A stretch of 64,000 nt of DNA from Devosia sp. (lineage in GTDB: Bacteria; Pseudomonadota; Alphaproteobacteria; Rhizobiales; Devosiaceae). The translations under genes were made by a program, and so were the position numbers. The notes under the pieces are model-generated. The model was not told where the DNA came from. It made no database searches and saw nothing but the letters and a program-made list of their open reading frames with translations. Shown piece after piece: positions 1 through 7,146 of this stretch (its first letter is position 1; each line of letters starts with the position of its first letter). The stretch lies in assembly GCF_028290625.1 (NCBI RefSeq), contig NZ_JAQGJM010000024.1, positions 1 to 64,000 on the forward strand, given 5' to 3'.

Positions 1-1
1 G

Positions 2-403
2 AGCGGGCTTTTCATCGCGGCGAATGGCTTCTTTTTTCCCTCCACCCCGCTGTGGCTCATCATGGTGGCGCTGCTTACCGGCGGCGTGTTCCGCTCCATG
101 CTGTTCACGGGGCTTAACGCCATGAGCTTTGGCGACGTGGAAGAAGCCGATGTCAGCCAGGCCGCGGCAATGAACGCCGTGATGCAGCAGTTGACGCAGG
201 CTTTCGGCGTCGCGCTGGCTGGCGGCATCCTGAGCATATTGGTCAGCTTCCACGGCGGACATCTGCAGCTGATGGATTTCCACGTGGCATTCTGGATCGT
301 TGGAGCGATTTCAGCTTCGGCGGCTTTCGTGTTCATTCGGCTGCCCGCCGATGCGGGAAAGGAAGTTTCAGGCCACAAGCTGCGGACTTTGGCCAAGGAA
401 TGA
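2..403 (+). CDS. MFS transporter, C-terminal part (gene begins before the window)
   Basis: The reading frame is open from the window edge to a TGA at 401-403, giving the last ~133 residues of a major facilitator transporter. Alternating hydrophobic segments are visible (around LWLIMVALLTGG, the AFGVALAGGILSILV stretch and the FWIVGAISASAAFVFI stretch), and the tail RLPADAG closely matches the RLPKNAG tail of the next gene. It is therefore a paralogue of the DHA2/EmrB-like protein at 400-1788, and the two overlap by 4 bases (ATGA), so they are co-translated. The family exports drugs or small metabolites by proton antiport; the substrate cannot be read here. Confidence 0.85.
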   Translation, partial: SGLFIAANGFFFPSTPLWLIMVALLTGGVFRSMLFTGLNAMSFGDVEEADVSQAAAMNAVMQQLTQAFGVALAGGILSILVSFHGGHLQLMDFHVAFWIVGAISASAAFVFIRLPADAGKEVSGHKLRTLAKE

Positions 404-1788
404 ACCCTTCCCGCATCACGCCGCTGGTTCTGGCCGTAGCCTTGTTCATGGAGAACATGGATTCCACGGTGATTGCCACGTCGCTGGCCGCGATTGCCGC
501 CGATATCGGCTCCGAGCCGATTGCGCTGAAACTGGCGCTCACTGCCTATCTGGTGGCGCTGGCCATCTTTATTCCGATCAGCAGCTGGATGGCCGACCGG
601 TTCGGGGCGCGGAACGTGTTTCGCGGCGCCATGGCAGTGTTCATCATCGGCTCGATAGCCTGTGCGCTCTCCGGCTCGCTGATGGCTTTCGTGGGTGCTC
701 GTTTCCTGCAGGGCATGGGCGGGGCGATGATGACGCCGGTAGCCCGGCTGGTGCTAGTGCGCGCGACGCCACGGCATGACCTGGTCAACGCCATGGCCTG
801 GCTGACCATTCCCGGGCTGATCGGGCCGATCGTTGGCCCCCCATTCGGCGGGTTCCTCACAACCTATCTCAGCTGGCACTGGATTTTCCTGATCAACGTG
901 CCGATCGGCGTTTTGGGTGTGCTGCTGGTCAGCAAGTTCCTGCCCGAGACCATCCGCAATGCGCCGCGCAAAATCGACATGAAGGGTTTCCTGCTTGCAG
1001 GGACGGCGTTCGCCTTGTTCGCCTTTGGGACCTCGGTGATCAGCCTGCCCGCCCTGCCCCCCATTGTTGGCGTGGTGGCGACGGCCGTTGGCATCGGCGC
1101 GGGGTATCTCTATGCTCGCCATGCGCTGTCGACTGAGTATCCGCTGTTCGACCTGCGGCTGCTGCGGTTTCCGTTTTTCCGCAGCTCGATCGTGGCGGGC
1201 ACTTTTTTCCGGCTGGGCCAAGGCGCGGTGCCGTTTCTGTTTCCGCTGATGCTGCAGTTGACCTTCGGTCTCAGCCCGTTCCAGTCCGGCATGGTGACCT
1301 TTGCCGGCGCGGTGGGCGCGATCATCGCCAAGTTCGTTGCCAACCGGCTGTTCATTGCCTGGGGCTTTCGCAATGCGCTGGTTGTCTCGACCGCCATTTC
1401 GGCCCTGGGGCTGGTGGCGATGGGCCTTTACGATCCATCCACACCGGTGCCGCTGATCATCTCGATCCTGATCTTCGTAGGCTTCTGGCAGTCCATTTTC
1501 TGGACCGGCAGCAATGCTTTCGTGTTCGCCGATATCGACGACAAGGATGCCGGCCAGGCCAATGTCATGAGCCAGGTGAGCGCGCAGCTGACAATCGCTC
1601 TCGGCGTGGCGCTGGGTGGCGGGATACTGGAGGCCAGCAACGCCATCCGTGGCGGGGAACTGGTGCTGGCGGATTTCCATCTGGCGTTCTTCGTGGTCGC
1701 GGCGCTAACGGCGATTTCAACCGTGATGTTCGCGCGGTTGCCCAAGAATGCCGGATATCAGTTGACGTCGGGGCCGCATGGGCATTAG
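400..1788 (+). CDS. MFS transporter, DHA2/EmrB-like multidrug efflux type
   Basis: A 462-residue polytopic inner-membrane protein of normal length for the 14-helix DHA2 group. The N-terminal FMENMDSTVIATSLAAI segment (about residues 16-32) is the usual first helix of EmrB/QacA-like exporters, and the loop WMADRFGARNVFRG (about 65-78) matches the family's motif A. Further helices follow to residue 450. It starts inside the stop of the upstream paralogue, so the pair is a translationally coupled tandem duplication. No membrane-fusion partner is visible downstream. The substrate is unknown; efflux of hydrophobic toxic compounds is a family-level inference. Confidence 0.88.
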   Translation: MNPSRITPLVLAVALFMENMDSTVIATSLAAIAADIGSEPIALKLALTAYLVALAIFIPISSWMADRFGARNVFRGAMAVFIIGSIACALSGSLMAFVGARFLQGMGGAMMTPVARLVLVRATPRHDLVNAMAWLTIPGLIGPIVGPPFGGFLTTYLSWHWIFLINVPIGVLGVLLVSKFLPETIRNAPRKIDMKGFLLAGTAFALFAFGTSVISLPALPPIVGVVATAVGIGAGYLYARHALSTEYPLFDLRLLRFPFFRSSIVAGTFFRLGQGAVPFLFPLMLQLTFGLSPFQSGMVTFAGAVGAIIAKFVANRLFIAWGFRNALVVSTAISALGLVAMGLYDPSTPVPLIISILIFVGFWQSIFWTGSNAFVFADIDDKDAGQANVMSQVSAQLTIALGVALGGGILEASNAIRGGELVLADFHLAFFVVAALTAISTVMFARLPKNAGYQLTSGPHGH

Positions 1789-1805
1789 GGGCTGGGGCGT
1801 ACAGC

Positions 1806-1916
1806 ACCCCCACCCAGCCTCCCCCTGAAGGGGGAGGAGCCGTTCGGTGAGTAGGCTTGATCGAGTTCCAAGCGCCGGGGCACTCCTCCCCCTATAGGGG
1901 GAGGTGGGGTGGGGGT
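1806..1916. repeat. GC-rich palindromic intergenic repeat (REP-like), copy 1
   Basis: The gap between the convergent MFS and rlmE genes is filled by nested inverted repeats. The arms are CCTCCCCC (1818-1825) with GGGGGAGG (1830-1837), a perfect 20-base palindrome at 1885-1904, and outer arms at about 1806-1815 and 1905-1916 (ACCCCCACCC against GGGTGGGGGT). Positions 1830-1849 are the exact reverse complement of 34111-34130, so this belongs to a dispersed family. It may also serve as a bidirectional terminator. Confidence 0.8.
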
Positions 1917-1943
1917 ACCTATCTGGCCGCAGAAACGGCAGCC

Positions 1944-2681
1944 TTATTCCTCGCTCTCGTCCACCGCTTCTCGATCCACATTCCCTCTGAAACCCTTGGC
2001 TATCAGATAGGCCTCGGCGGAGTCCTGGCGGCTGGATTTGGGCTTGGCATGGACGGTGGTGCGGAAATGGCGCTTGAGCATGTGCAGCAGCTCATGCTCG
2101 GTGCCACCCTGGAACACCTTGGCGACGAACATGCCGTTTTCGGCCAGCACGTCGATGGCGAATTCGGCGGCGATCTCGATCAGGTGCACGATGCGCAGAT
2201 GGTCGGTGGGGCGATGGCCGGTGGTGGGCCAGGCCATGTCGGACATGACCAGGTCGACCTTCTTGCCGCCCATGGCATCGATCAAAGTCTGCGGCGCGTC
2301 GGGATCGGTGAAATCCTTCTGCAACAGGATGACGCCGGGAATCGGATCGACGAACAGATAGTCGATGGCGACGATCAGTGGATTGGCTTCGGTCGAGCCG
2401 ATCGCCTTGGCCGCAACCTGCGACCAGCCACCGGGCGCGGCACCTAGATCGACGATGCGCATGCCCTTGCGGAACAGGTGATGCTTTTCGTCCATTTCGC
2501 GGATCTTGAAGGCCGCGCGCGAGCGCAGGCCTTCAGCGCGGGCGCGGGCCACGTAGGGATCGTTGAGCTGGCGCTCCAGCCACATGGTGGAGGAGACCTT
2601 GCGGCCCTTGGCCGATTTGACCCGGATCTTGAGGTCTTTGTCGGACTTGCGTCCGCCGGTCCCGAGGGATTTTTCAGCCAT
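1944..2681 (-). CDS. rlmE: 23S rRNA (uridine-2'-O)-methyltransferase RlmE (FtsJ/RrmJ)
   Basis: Methylates the 2'-O of U2552 (E. coli numbering) in the A-loop of 23S rRNA, using SAM, late in 50S assembly. The 245-residue protein shows the SAM-binding motif VDLGAAPGGW at about residues 77-86. By my count the K-D-K-E catalytic tetrad is K59 (RAAFKI), D148 (VMSDMAW), K188 (FVAKVF) and E223 (SAEAYL). The basic N-terminus suits rRNA binding. The ATG overlaps the end of ppx by 8 bases, an arrangement common in alphaproteobacteria. Confidence 0.95.
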   Translation of the reverse strand: MAEKSLGTGGRKSDKDLKIRVKSAKGRKVSSTMWLERQLNDPYVARARAEGLRSRAAFKIREMDEKHHLFRKGMRIVDLGAAPGGWSQVAAKAIGSTEANPLIVAIDYLFVDPIPGVILLQKDFTDPDAPQTLIDAMGGKKVDLVMSDMAWPTTGHRPTDHLRIVHLIEIAAEFAIDVLAENGMFVAKVFQGGTEHELLHMLKRHFRTTVHAKPKSSRQDSAEAYLIAKGFRGNVDREAVDESEE

Positions 2682-3867
2682 TGGCGCTTCTCCGCAGCGG
2701 GTAGCGTGTCGACCGGCTCTGGACGCGGTCGGCGTCCATCAGCGAGATCAGAATGCCCTCGCGCAGGCCCCGGTCAGCGACGCGGACGCGATCGGTGGGC
2801 CATTCGCGGCGGATCGCCTCGAAAATGGCACAGCCGGGCAGCACCAGATCGGCCCGGTCGCGGCCAATGCAGGGATGGGCGACGCGGCGTTCGAACGGCA
2901 TGGCGAGCAGGATCTTCATGGTCTCATCGACCTCGGCCCGCTTCATCCACAGGCCATCGACCTTCTGGCGTTCATAGCGCTCGAGGCCCAGATGCAGCCC
3001 CGCCAGCGTCGTCACCGTGCCGGACGTGCCGATCAGGTGCACGGGGTGGCTGGCGATCATCTGGCGCAGCTTTTCGCGGCCGCGGAACTGGCGCAAATGG
3101 TCCGACACATGGGCGACCATGGCCTCGAACACTTTCGGCGTCACATCGATACCGCCGAATTTCTCGGCGATCGAAACCACGCCCACCGGCAGCGACTGCC
3201 AGGAGCGGATCGAAGCGGGCATGCGGCCCTGGCTTTTAGGCCGGCCACCGCGGAAATCGAGCCAGGCCAGCTCGGACGAGCCGCCGCCGATATCGAACAT
3301 CAAGGCACCGGCAGCGTCGGCATCGATCAGATCGGCACAACCGGTGACAGCCAGTTCGGCCTCCGTGCGGCGATCGACGATTTCCAGATCAAGCCCGATT
3401 TCATTGTTGACGCGTTCGAGAAAGGCGGGACCGTTCTCGGCGGCGCGGCATGCTTCGGTGGCGATGAGGCGCATGCGGGCGGGCTGATGCTCGCGCAGTT
3501 TATTGCGGCACTGGCGCAGCGCTTCCATGGTGCGTTCCATGGCCGCCTCGCCGAGCCGGCCGCTGGTGGAGACACCCTCCCCCAGCCGCACGATGCGGGT
3601 GAACCCGTCGAGCACGCGAAAGCCATGATCGTGCGGGCGCGCGATCAGCAGGCGGCAATTGTTGGTGCCAAGATCAAGCGCCGCGTAAACGGGGCCGCGA
3701 TGCTTGCGGTGGGGGTTGGGCGCTGGTGGCGTCCGCTGTTCCGGCGAGGGACTTGGGGCGTCGATTGCCCCTGCCCCTCCCCCGCTCTGGCGTTCGCCAT
3801 CCCGGGGAGGAAATGCCGCATCGTTCGCAGACGATAGCGCGGCAGCGGACCGATCTGAATCGGTCAC
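2674..3867 (-). CDS. ppx: Exopolyphosphatase / guanosine pentaphosphatase family (Ppx/GppA)
   Basis: An actin-fold phosphatase that removes terminal phosphates from polyphosphate or pppGpp. I chose a GTG start at 3865-3867 because AGGAG lies just upstream; a longer frame to an ATG at 3924 has no comparable site. This gives 397 residues. Residues 1-55 are Pro/Gly-rich and probably disordered. Then come the phosphate-1 motif DLGTNNCRLL (about 65-74) and the phosphate-2 motif FDIGGGSSEL (about 191-200). Ppx and GppA activity cannot be separated from sequence alone. It is the upstream partner of rlmE. Confidence 0.9.
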   Translation of the reverse strand: MTDSDRSAAALSSANDAAFPPRDGERQSGGGAGAIDAPSPSPEQRTPPAPNPHRKHRGPVYAALDLGTNNCRLLIARPHDHGFRVLDGFTRIVRLGEGVSTSGRLGEAAMERTMEALRQCRNKLREHQPARMRLIATEACRAAENGPAFLERVNNEIGLDLEIVDRRTEAELAVTGCADLIDADAAGALMFDIGGGSSELAWLDFRGGRPKSQGRMPASIRSWQSLPVGVVSIAEKFGGIDVTPKVFEAMVAHVSDHLRQFRGREKLRQMIASHPVHLIGTSGTVTTLAGLHLGLERYERQKVDGLWMKRAEVDETMKILLAMPFERRVAHPCIGRDRADLVLPGCAIFEAIRREWPTDRVRVADRGLREGILISLMDADRVQSRSTRYPLRRSANG

Positions 3868-4167
3868 GATAGTCTCCTGCGTGCACGGTCGCCGACCGAT
3901 AAGGCGGCCGCGCCCGACGCACATTTATTGCGTGTCAGGATCGACGGTAAAGCAAGGGGCCGTTTTGCGCAATCGCTGGCGTTGCAAGCGGTGAATGCCC
4001 GCCGCACGGGGATGAGGCCAGAAGTGCGCCGAAATAATTGGGCAATCGGTTCTGAGGCCTTGAACCGAGCGTCGAATGTGCTAAAAGCCGCTCCGAAGCA
4101 ACTGGGCCGGCCCACCGACCGCCCCCGAAAGCACCCCTTTCGCCGCTTCCCAAGCGCCCTGCGCTTT
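3868..4167. other. Intergenic region between ppx and tRNA-Gln
   Basis: Three hundred bases without a convincing gene. Short open frames here lack start signals and family resemblance. A possible tRNA promoter is TTGAAC at 4060-4065 with TAAAAG near 4082, spaced 16 bases. The segment is less GC-rich than the flanking genes. Confidence 0.5.
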
Positions 4168-4241
4168 TGGGGAATAGTTCAACGGTAGAACAGCGGACTC
4201 TGACTCCGTCAATCTTGGTTCGAATCCAGGTTCCCCAGCCA
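4168..4241 (+). tRNA. tRNA-Gln (anticodon CUG)
   Basis: A complete cloverleaf folds by eye. The acceptor TGGGGAA pairs with TTCCCCA. The D arm is GTTC/GAAC. The anticodon stem is GCGGA/TCCGT around the loop CTCTGAC, which places CTG at positions 34-36 and decodes CAG. The T arm is CTTGG/CCAGG with loop TTCGAAT, followed by a G discriminator and an encoded CCA (4239-4241). The 3' flank changes composition, and tRNA 3' ends are common integration sites. Confidence 0.96.
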
Positions 4242-4276
4242 ACAAGTTTTATCAGCAAAATCAACGACTTAAGCGA

Positions 4277-4306
4277 CCGACAGCACACAAAGACTGCCGG
4301 TTTTTT
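4277..4306 (+). terminator. Probable intrinsic terminator after tRNA-Gln
   Basis: Arms CCGACAG (4277-4283) and CTGCCGG (4294-4300) pair with one mismatch and are followed directly by six T residues (4301-4306). The position fits transcription end of the tRNA. Confidence 0.6.
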
Positions 4307-4462
4307 GTTGCAGAGCCCTCAGTAAGATTCCCCGGATTCCGGGCGTTTCTCAGGGTTCCCGCGATTCCGTGCAACATGAGATGCAACATGGGAAGGCCCC
4401 TACCTGACGCCTTTCCGCTGTCATCTGGCCCCGGCCCACGAGCGGAGAAATGGGGACAGTTG

Positions 4463-5029
4463 TCAGGGGACAGAGTCGGCTATGCGCATTTCGCGGAAGA
4501 TGCCGCAGAATGTGTCGAACTGTTCCTGCGAGATTATGACCTCATCGCCTGCTACAAGGTCGGGGCGCTGCTCTTTGAGAAGTTTCATGTCCTCACTAAG
4601 CGGGCCATGCTTCGTGGCGTTGGCCGCGAGGCGCAACTCATTCAAGAGGTGAGTGTCAAAGACAATGCCGTATTGTTTGAGGTTTTTTATCGCGGGCCAG
4701 ATTTTCAGCTCTGTCGTGCGCGTTAGGCTGATCACCTTCTTTTCGAACGTATGATAGAGGCTCACAGTTAGCCAGACGCGCAACTCGCTCAGGGCGCTCT
4801 CGATCTCATCATCTAGGTCTATGGCAGCCTCGCGCGGATTGGGAGGCCAGCCAACACCTTCGATGTATTCTGGCGGTGTTCCCTCACCGGCATTGGTGTA
4901 TTCCTCCCGTAGTCGCCCTTGCCTGTCTCGCAACGCCGCAGCGCTCGTGGAATATACCTTCGCCATTGCGTCCATATGGAACTTAATGAACACCAATAGC
5001 AGTGTCGCTCTGACGCTTGGATGTGCCAT
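4463..5029 (-). CDS. Hypothetical protein, HEPN-like helical candidate
   Basis: A 188-residue protein with no family I can name firmly. I start it at the ATG at 5027-5029 because AAGGG lies about 6 bases upstream; an earlier in-frame ATG at 5137 has none. The sequence is largely helical with a charged middle. Near the C-terminus it has LNELRLAANATKHG, which recalls the conserved helix of HEPN-type nucleases. The R-to-H spacing is seven residues rather than the usual four to six, so catalytic activity is doubtful. It sits beside tRNA-Gln and an FRG-domain fragment, a setting typical of decaying defence or mobile islands. Base composition is lower in GC than the flanks. Confidence 0.6.
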   Translation of the reverse strand: MAHPSVRATLLLVFIKFHMDAMAKVYSTSAAALRDRQGRLREEYTNAGEGTPPEYIEGVGWPPNPREAAIDLDDEIESALSELRVWLTVSLYHTFEKKVISLTRTTELKIWPAIKNLKQYGIVFDTHLLNELRLAANATKHGPLSEDMKLLKEQRPDLVAGDEVIISQEQFDTFCGIFREMRIADSVP

Positions 5030-5132
5030 GTTTGCCCTTGCCACTCGGGAAACCCGGTGATCTGCCCAAAATGTACCTGTGGCGAGTGTGTAAGCAACAA
5101 CCAACTGACGTTTCGCCAGCGGACAGTGGAAA

Positions 5133-5159
5133 AGCAAAAACCCGCCATCGCTGGCGGGT
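5133..5159 (-). terminator. Leftward intrinsic terminator with no matching gene
   Basis: A perfect 8-bp stem, ACCCGCCA (5140-5147) and TGGCGGGT (5152-5159), with a TCGC loop. Read on the minus strand it is followed by TTTTTGCTTTT, the form of a Rho-independent terminator. No leftward gene ends there; the segment to the right holds only a rightward FRG fragment, so the gene it served may have been deleted. Confidence 0.6.
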
Positions 5160-5181
5160 CATGGGTTCAGGGTCGGCGACA

Positions 5182-5448
5182 GTTCTATACCCACTTTCTC
5201 TTGAGAACCTAAGGGCCGGCCCTCAACAGGCGCTGTCTATGGTAACAAATGTAGATGATGTGGAAACATACATCCAATCCTGCGAAGCATTGTCGTCGAC
5301 GGTTTACCTGCGAGCGTTCGACCTTCCTTACGGAGACCGGGAAAATGCTCTGAAAGACCTTGCGATGATGGGTATTACCCAAGGTGCTCTGTTCCCCGGT
5401 CTAGACGGTGCCTGTGAGGACCTCAAGGAGCGGTTTTTTGGGCGTTAA
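5182..5448 (+). pseudogene. C-terminal fragment of an FRG-domain protein
   Basis: The frame ending at 5446-5448 encodes a tail that fits the end of FRG-domain proteins: VLYPLSLENLRAGPQQALSM, then KDLAMMGITQGALFPGLD and an LKERF-like helix. The LFPGLDG element is the hallmark of the domain's C-terminus. The upstream half of the domain and a proper start are missing; the frame 5' of 5182 does not resemble the family and overlaps the opposite-strand gene. FRG proteins are often found in phage-defence neighbourhoods, but this copy is unlikely to work. An internal ATG at 5239 could give a 69-residue peptide. Confidence 0.6.
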
Positions 5449-5598
5449 GGACACAGTGCTGAACCCTGACAAAGGGTGTCACAAAATCTGCGAGTGTCTC
5501 ACCTAGCACCGGGGTGACCTATAGGCTCGAATGGGCGTGGACCCTTGCTGGCGGCTCGCGTATCGTTGCGGCAAGGATCAGATTGGTTCGTTGTGTCC

Positions 5599-6090
5599 AT
5601 GGATTGCCTGGTAAACCTCTATTCTCAGCGGATGGCCGCCCTGGCGGGGCGGGTCGAGAATGTCGAGGCTGTGATTCGCGTTGCGCTCCCGCCGGAACTG
5701 CACTTCGTCCAGAACTGGGTGCGGGAGAATTTCAGTGAGTATTGGGTCAGCGAGCTGACAGTGGCGATGGCGCATCAGCCGCCGGGTTGCCTGATCGCGA
5801 CGGTCGACGGCCAGCTTGTCGGCTTCGCCTGCTACGATGCTACGGCGCGGGGATTTTTCGGACCGACCGGGGTCGCCGAAAGCCAGCGCGGCAAGAACAT
5901 CGGCCTGGCGCTGTTCTATCACACGCTGGCGGCGATGAAGGCGCACGGCTACGCCTATGCGATCATCGGTTCGGCTGGTCCGGTGGAGTTCTATGTCAAG
6001 GCCGTGGGGGCGGTGCCGATCAAAGCTGACAAGGAAGACATTTATCAGGGGCTGCTGCGCGTCCGGCCCAAGCCGGAGGCCGGCGCGTAA
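5599..6090 (+). CDS. GNAT-family N-acetyltransferase
   Basis: Transfers an acetyl group from acetyl-CoA to an unknown amine. The core reads LIATVDGQLVGFACYD (beta strands) followed by GVAESQRGKNIGLALF, whose R/Q-x-x-G-x-G/A-like turn is the acetyl-CoA pyrophosphate-binding motif A. A C-terminal strand, YAIIGSAGPVEFY, follows. The start is uncertain: 5599 gives 163 residues, an upstream TTG at 5545 and a later ATG at 5632 are possible, and none has a clear Shine-Dalgarno site. The TAA overlaps the ATG of the NagZ-like gene (TAATG), so the two are coupled; an amino-sugar substrate is conceivable. Confidence 0.75.
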   Translation: MDCLVNLYSQRMAALAGRVENVEAVIRVALPPELHFVQNWVRENFSEYWVSELTVAMAHQPPGCLIATVDGQLVGFACYDATARGFFGPTGVAESQRGKNIGLALFYHTLAAMKAHGYAYAIIGSAGPVEFYVKAVGAVPIKADKEDIYQGLLRVRPKPEAGA

Positions 6091-7115
6091 TGGCTGCTTC
6101 CACGCCGCTTGCGCTGTTTGTCGGCATACCGGGGCTGGAGCTTTCGGCCGACGAAATGGCGTTTTTCCGCGAGGCCAATCCGTTCGGGTTGTTCCTGTTT
6201 CGGCGCAACCTGGACAATCCTGAGCAGGTGCGGCGCCTGTGCGCCCAGTTCCGCGAGGCGGTGGGGCGCGAGGATGCGCCGGTGTTCATCGACCAGGAAG
6301 GCGGGCGGGTTCAGCGGCTGAACAACGGCAAGTGGCCGAGCTTCCGCAGCCTCGGCGAATTCGGGGCGTTGGCGCGCAAGGATATTGAGCTGGGCAAGCG
6401 CGCCATGCGGCTCTCGACCCAGGCGATGGCATCGCTGATGGTCGAATTGAGCATCGATAGCGGCACGACGCCGGTGGTCGACCTGGCGCGCAAGGGTACC
6501 CATGAGGTGATTGGCCAGCGCGCATTCGGCGACGATCCGGACCTTGTCATCGCCATGGCGCGCGAAGTCATCGCGGCCATGCTGGAAGCGGGCGAGCTGC
6601 CGGTCATCAAGCATATTCCGGGCTATGGACGGGTCACGGTCGATCCCCATTTCGACTGTCCGGTGGTCGATGCCAGCCGCGAGGACTTGCGCGACACCGA
6701 TTTCCGCCCGTTCATGGCGCTGCGGGATACGCCCTGGGCCATGGTCGCGCATCTGATTTTCACCCAGATCGATCCGGAGCGCCCCGCATCGGTTTCGCCG
6801 CTGGTATGCGAGGTTATCCGCAAGGACATTGGCTATGACGGGGTGATCATCACCGATTGCCTCACCATGGAGGCGCTCAAGGGCACCTGGGCGGAGCGCG
6901 TCACTGCGGCGCTCGATGCCGGCTATGACATTGCCCTGCATAGCCAGGGCGATCTGGCGGCCAGCCAGGCGGCGGCGAGAGCAGCGCGGCCGCTCAGCCA
7001 GGAGAGTCTGGTGCGGATTGCGCGCGGGCAGGCCATGCGCGGCGCCAAGCGGGTGGACATTGCCGCCTTACACGCCGAAGTTGAGCAGATATTCGAGGAG
7101 AACGGCATCGCCTAG
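6090..7115 (+). CDS. nagZ: GH3 beta-N-acetylhexosaminidase, NagZ-like
   Basis: NagZ removes beta-1,4-linked GlcNAc from muropeptides in the cytoplasm during cell-wall recycling. The 341-residue protein has the (beta/alpha)8 size of single-domain NagZ. It shows IDQEGGRVQRL (about 67-77), KHIPGYGR (about 174-181), the Asp/His pair in VDPHFDCP (D185, H187) that serves as general acid in NagZ, and ITDCLTM (about 254-260) carrying the nucleophile Asp. The usual PGHG is PGYG here, and the usual D-S-H is D-P-H, so it is a divergent member. It has no signal peptide. It lies 31 bases upstream of a peptide-type importer, suggesting intake and trimming of wall fragments or other GlcNAc-containing ligands. 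Confidence 0.8.
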   Translation: MAASTPLALFVGIPGLELSADEMAFFREANPFGLFLFRRNLDNPEQVRRLCAQFREAVGREDAPVFIDQEGGRVQRLNNGKWPSFRSLGEFGALARKDIELGKRAMRLSTQAMASLMVELSIDSGTTPVVDLARKGTHEVIGQRAFGDDPDLVIAMAREVIAAMLEAGELPVIKHIPGYGRVTVDPHFDCPVVDASREDLRDTDFRPFMALRDTPWAMVAHLIFTQIDPERPASVSPLVCEVIRKDIGYDGVIITDCLTMEALKGTWAERVTAALDAGYDIALHSQGDLAASQAAARAARPLSQESLVRIARGQAMRGAKRVDIAALHAEVEQIFEENGIA

Positions 7116-7146
7116 GCGGTGTTCAGATTGCAGAGGGAGAAAAGCA

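Noticed and set aside
30-1788. Tandem MFS genes as a resistance or efflux island
   Set aside because: There is no mobile element, regulator or compositional shift around them; a simple tandem paralogue pair is enough.
1806-1916. CRISPR-like repeat array
   Set aside because: The repeats are inverted, not direct, with no regular spacers, and there are no cas genes.
2563-3837. A 424-codon open frame on the plus strand
   Set aside because: It is antisense to ppx, which has both conserved phosphate motifs and a good ribosome-binding site.
4376-4726. A plus-strand frame of 116 codons after tRNA-Gln, considered as an integrase remnant
   Set aside because: It has no tyrosine or serine recombinase motif, and the opposite strand has a better supported gene.
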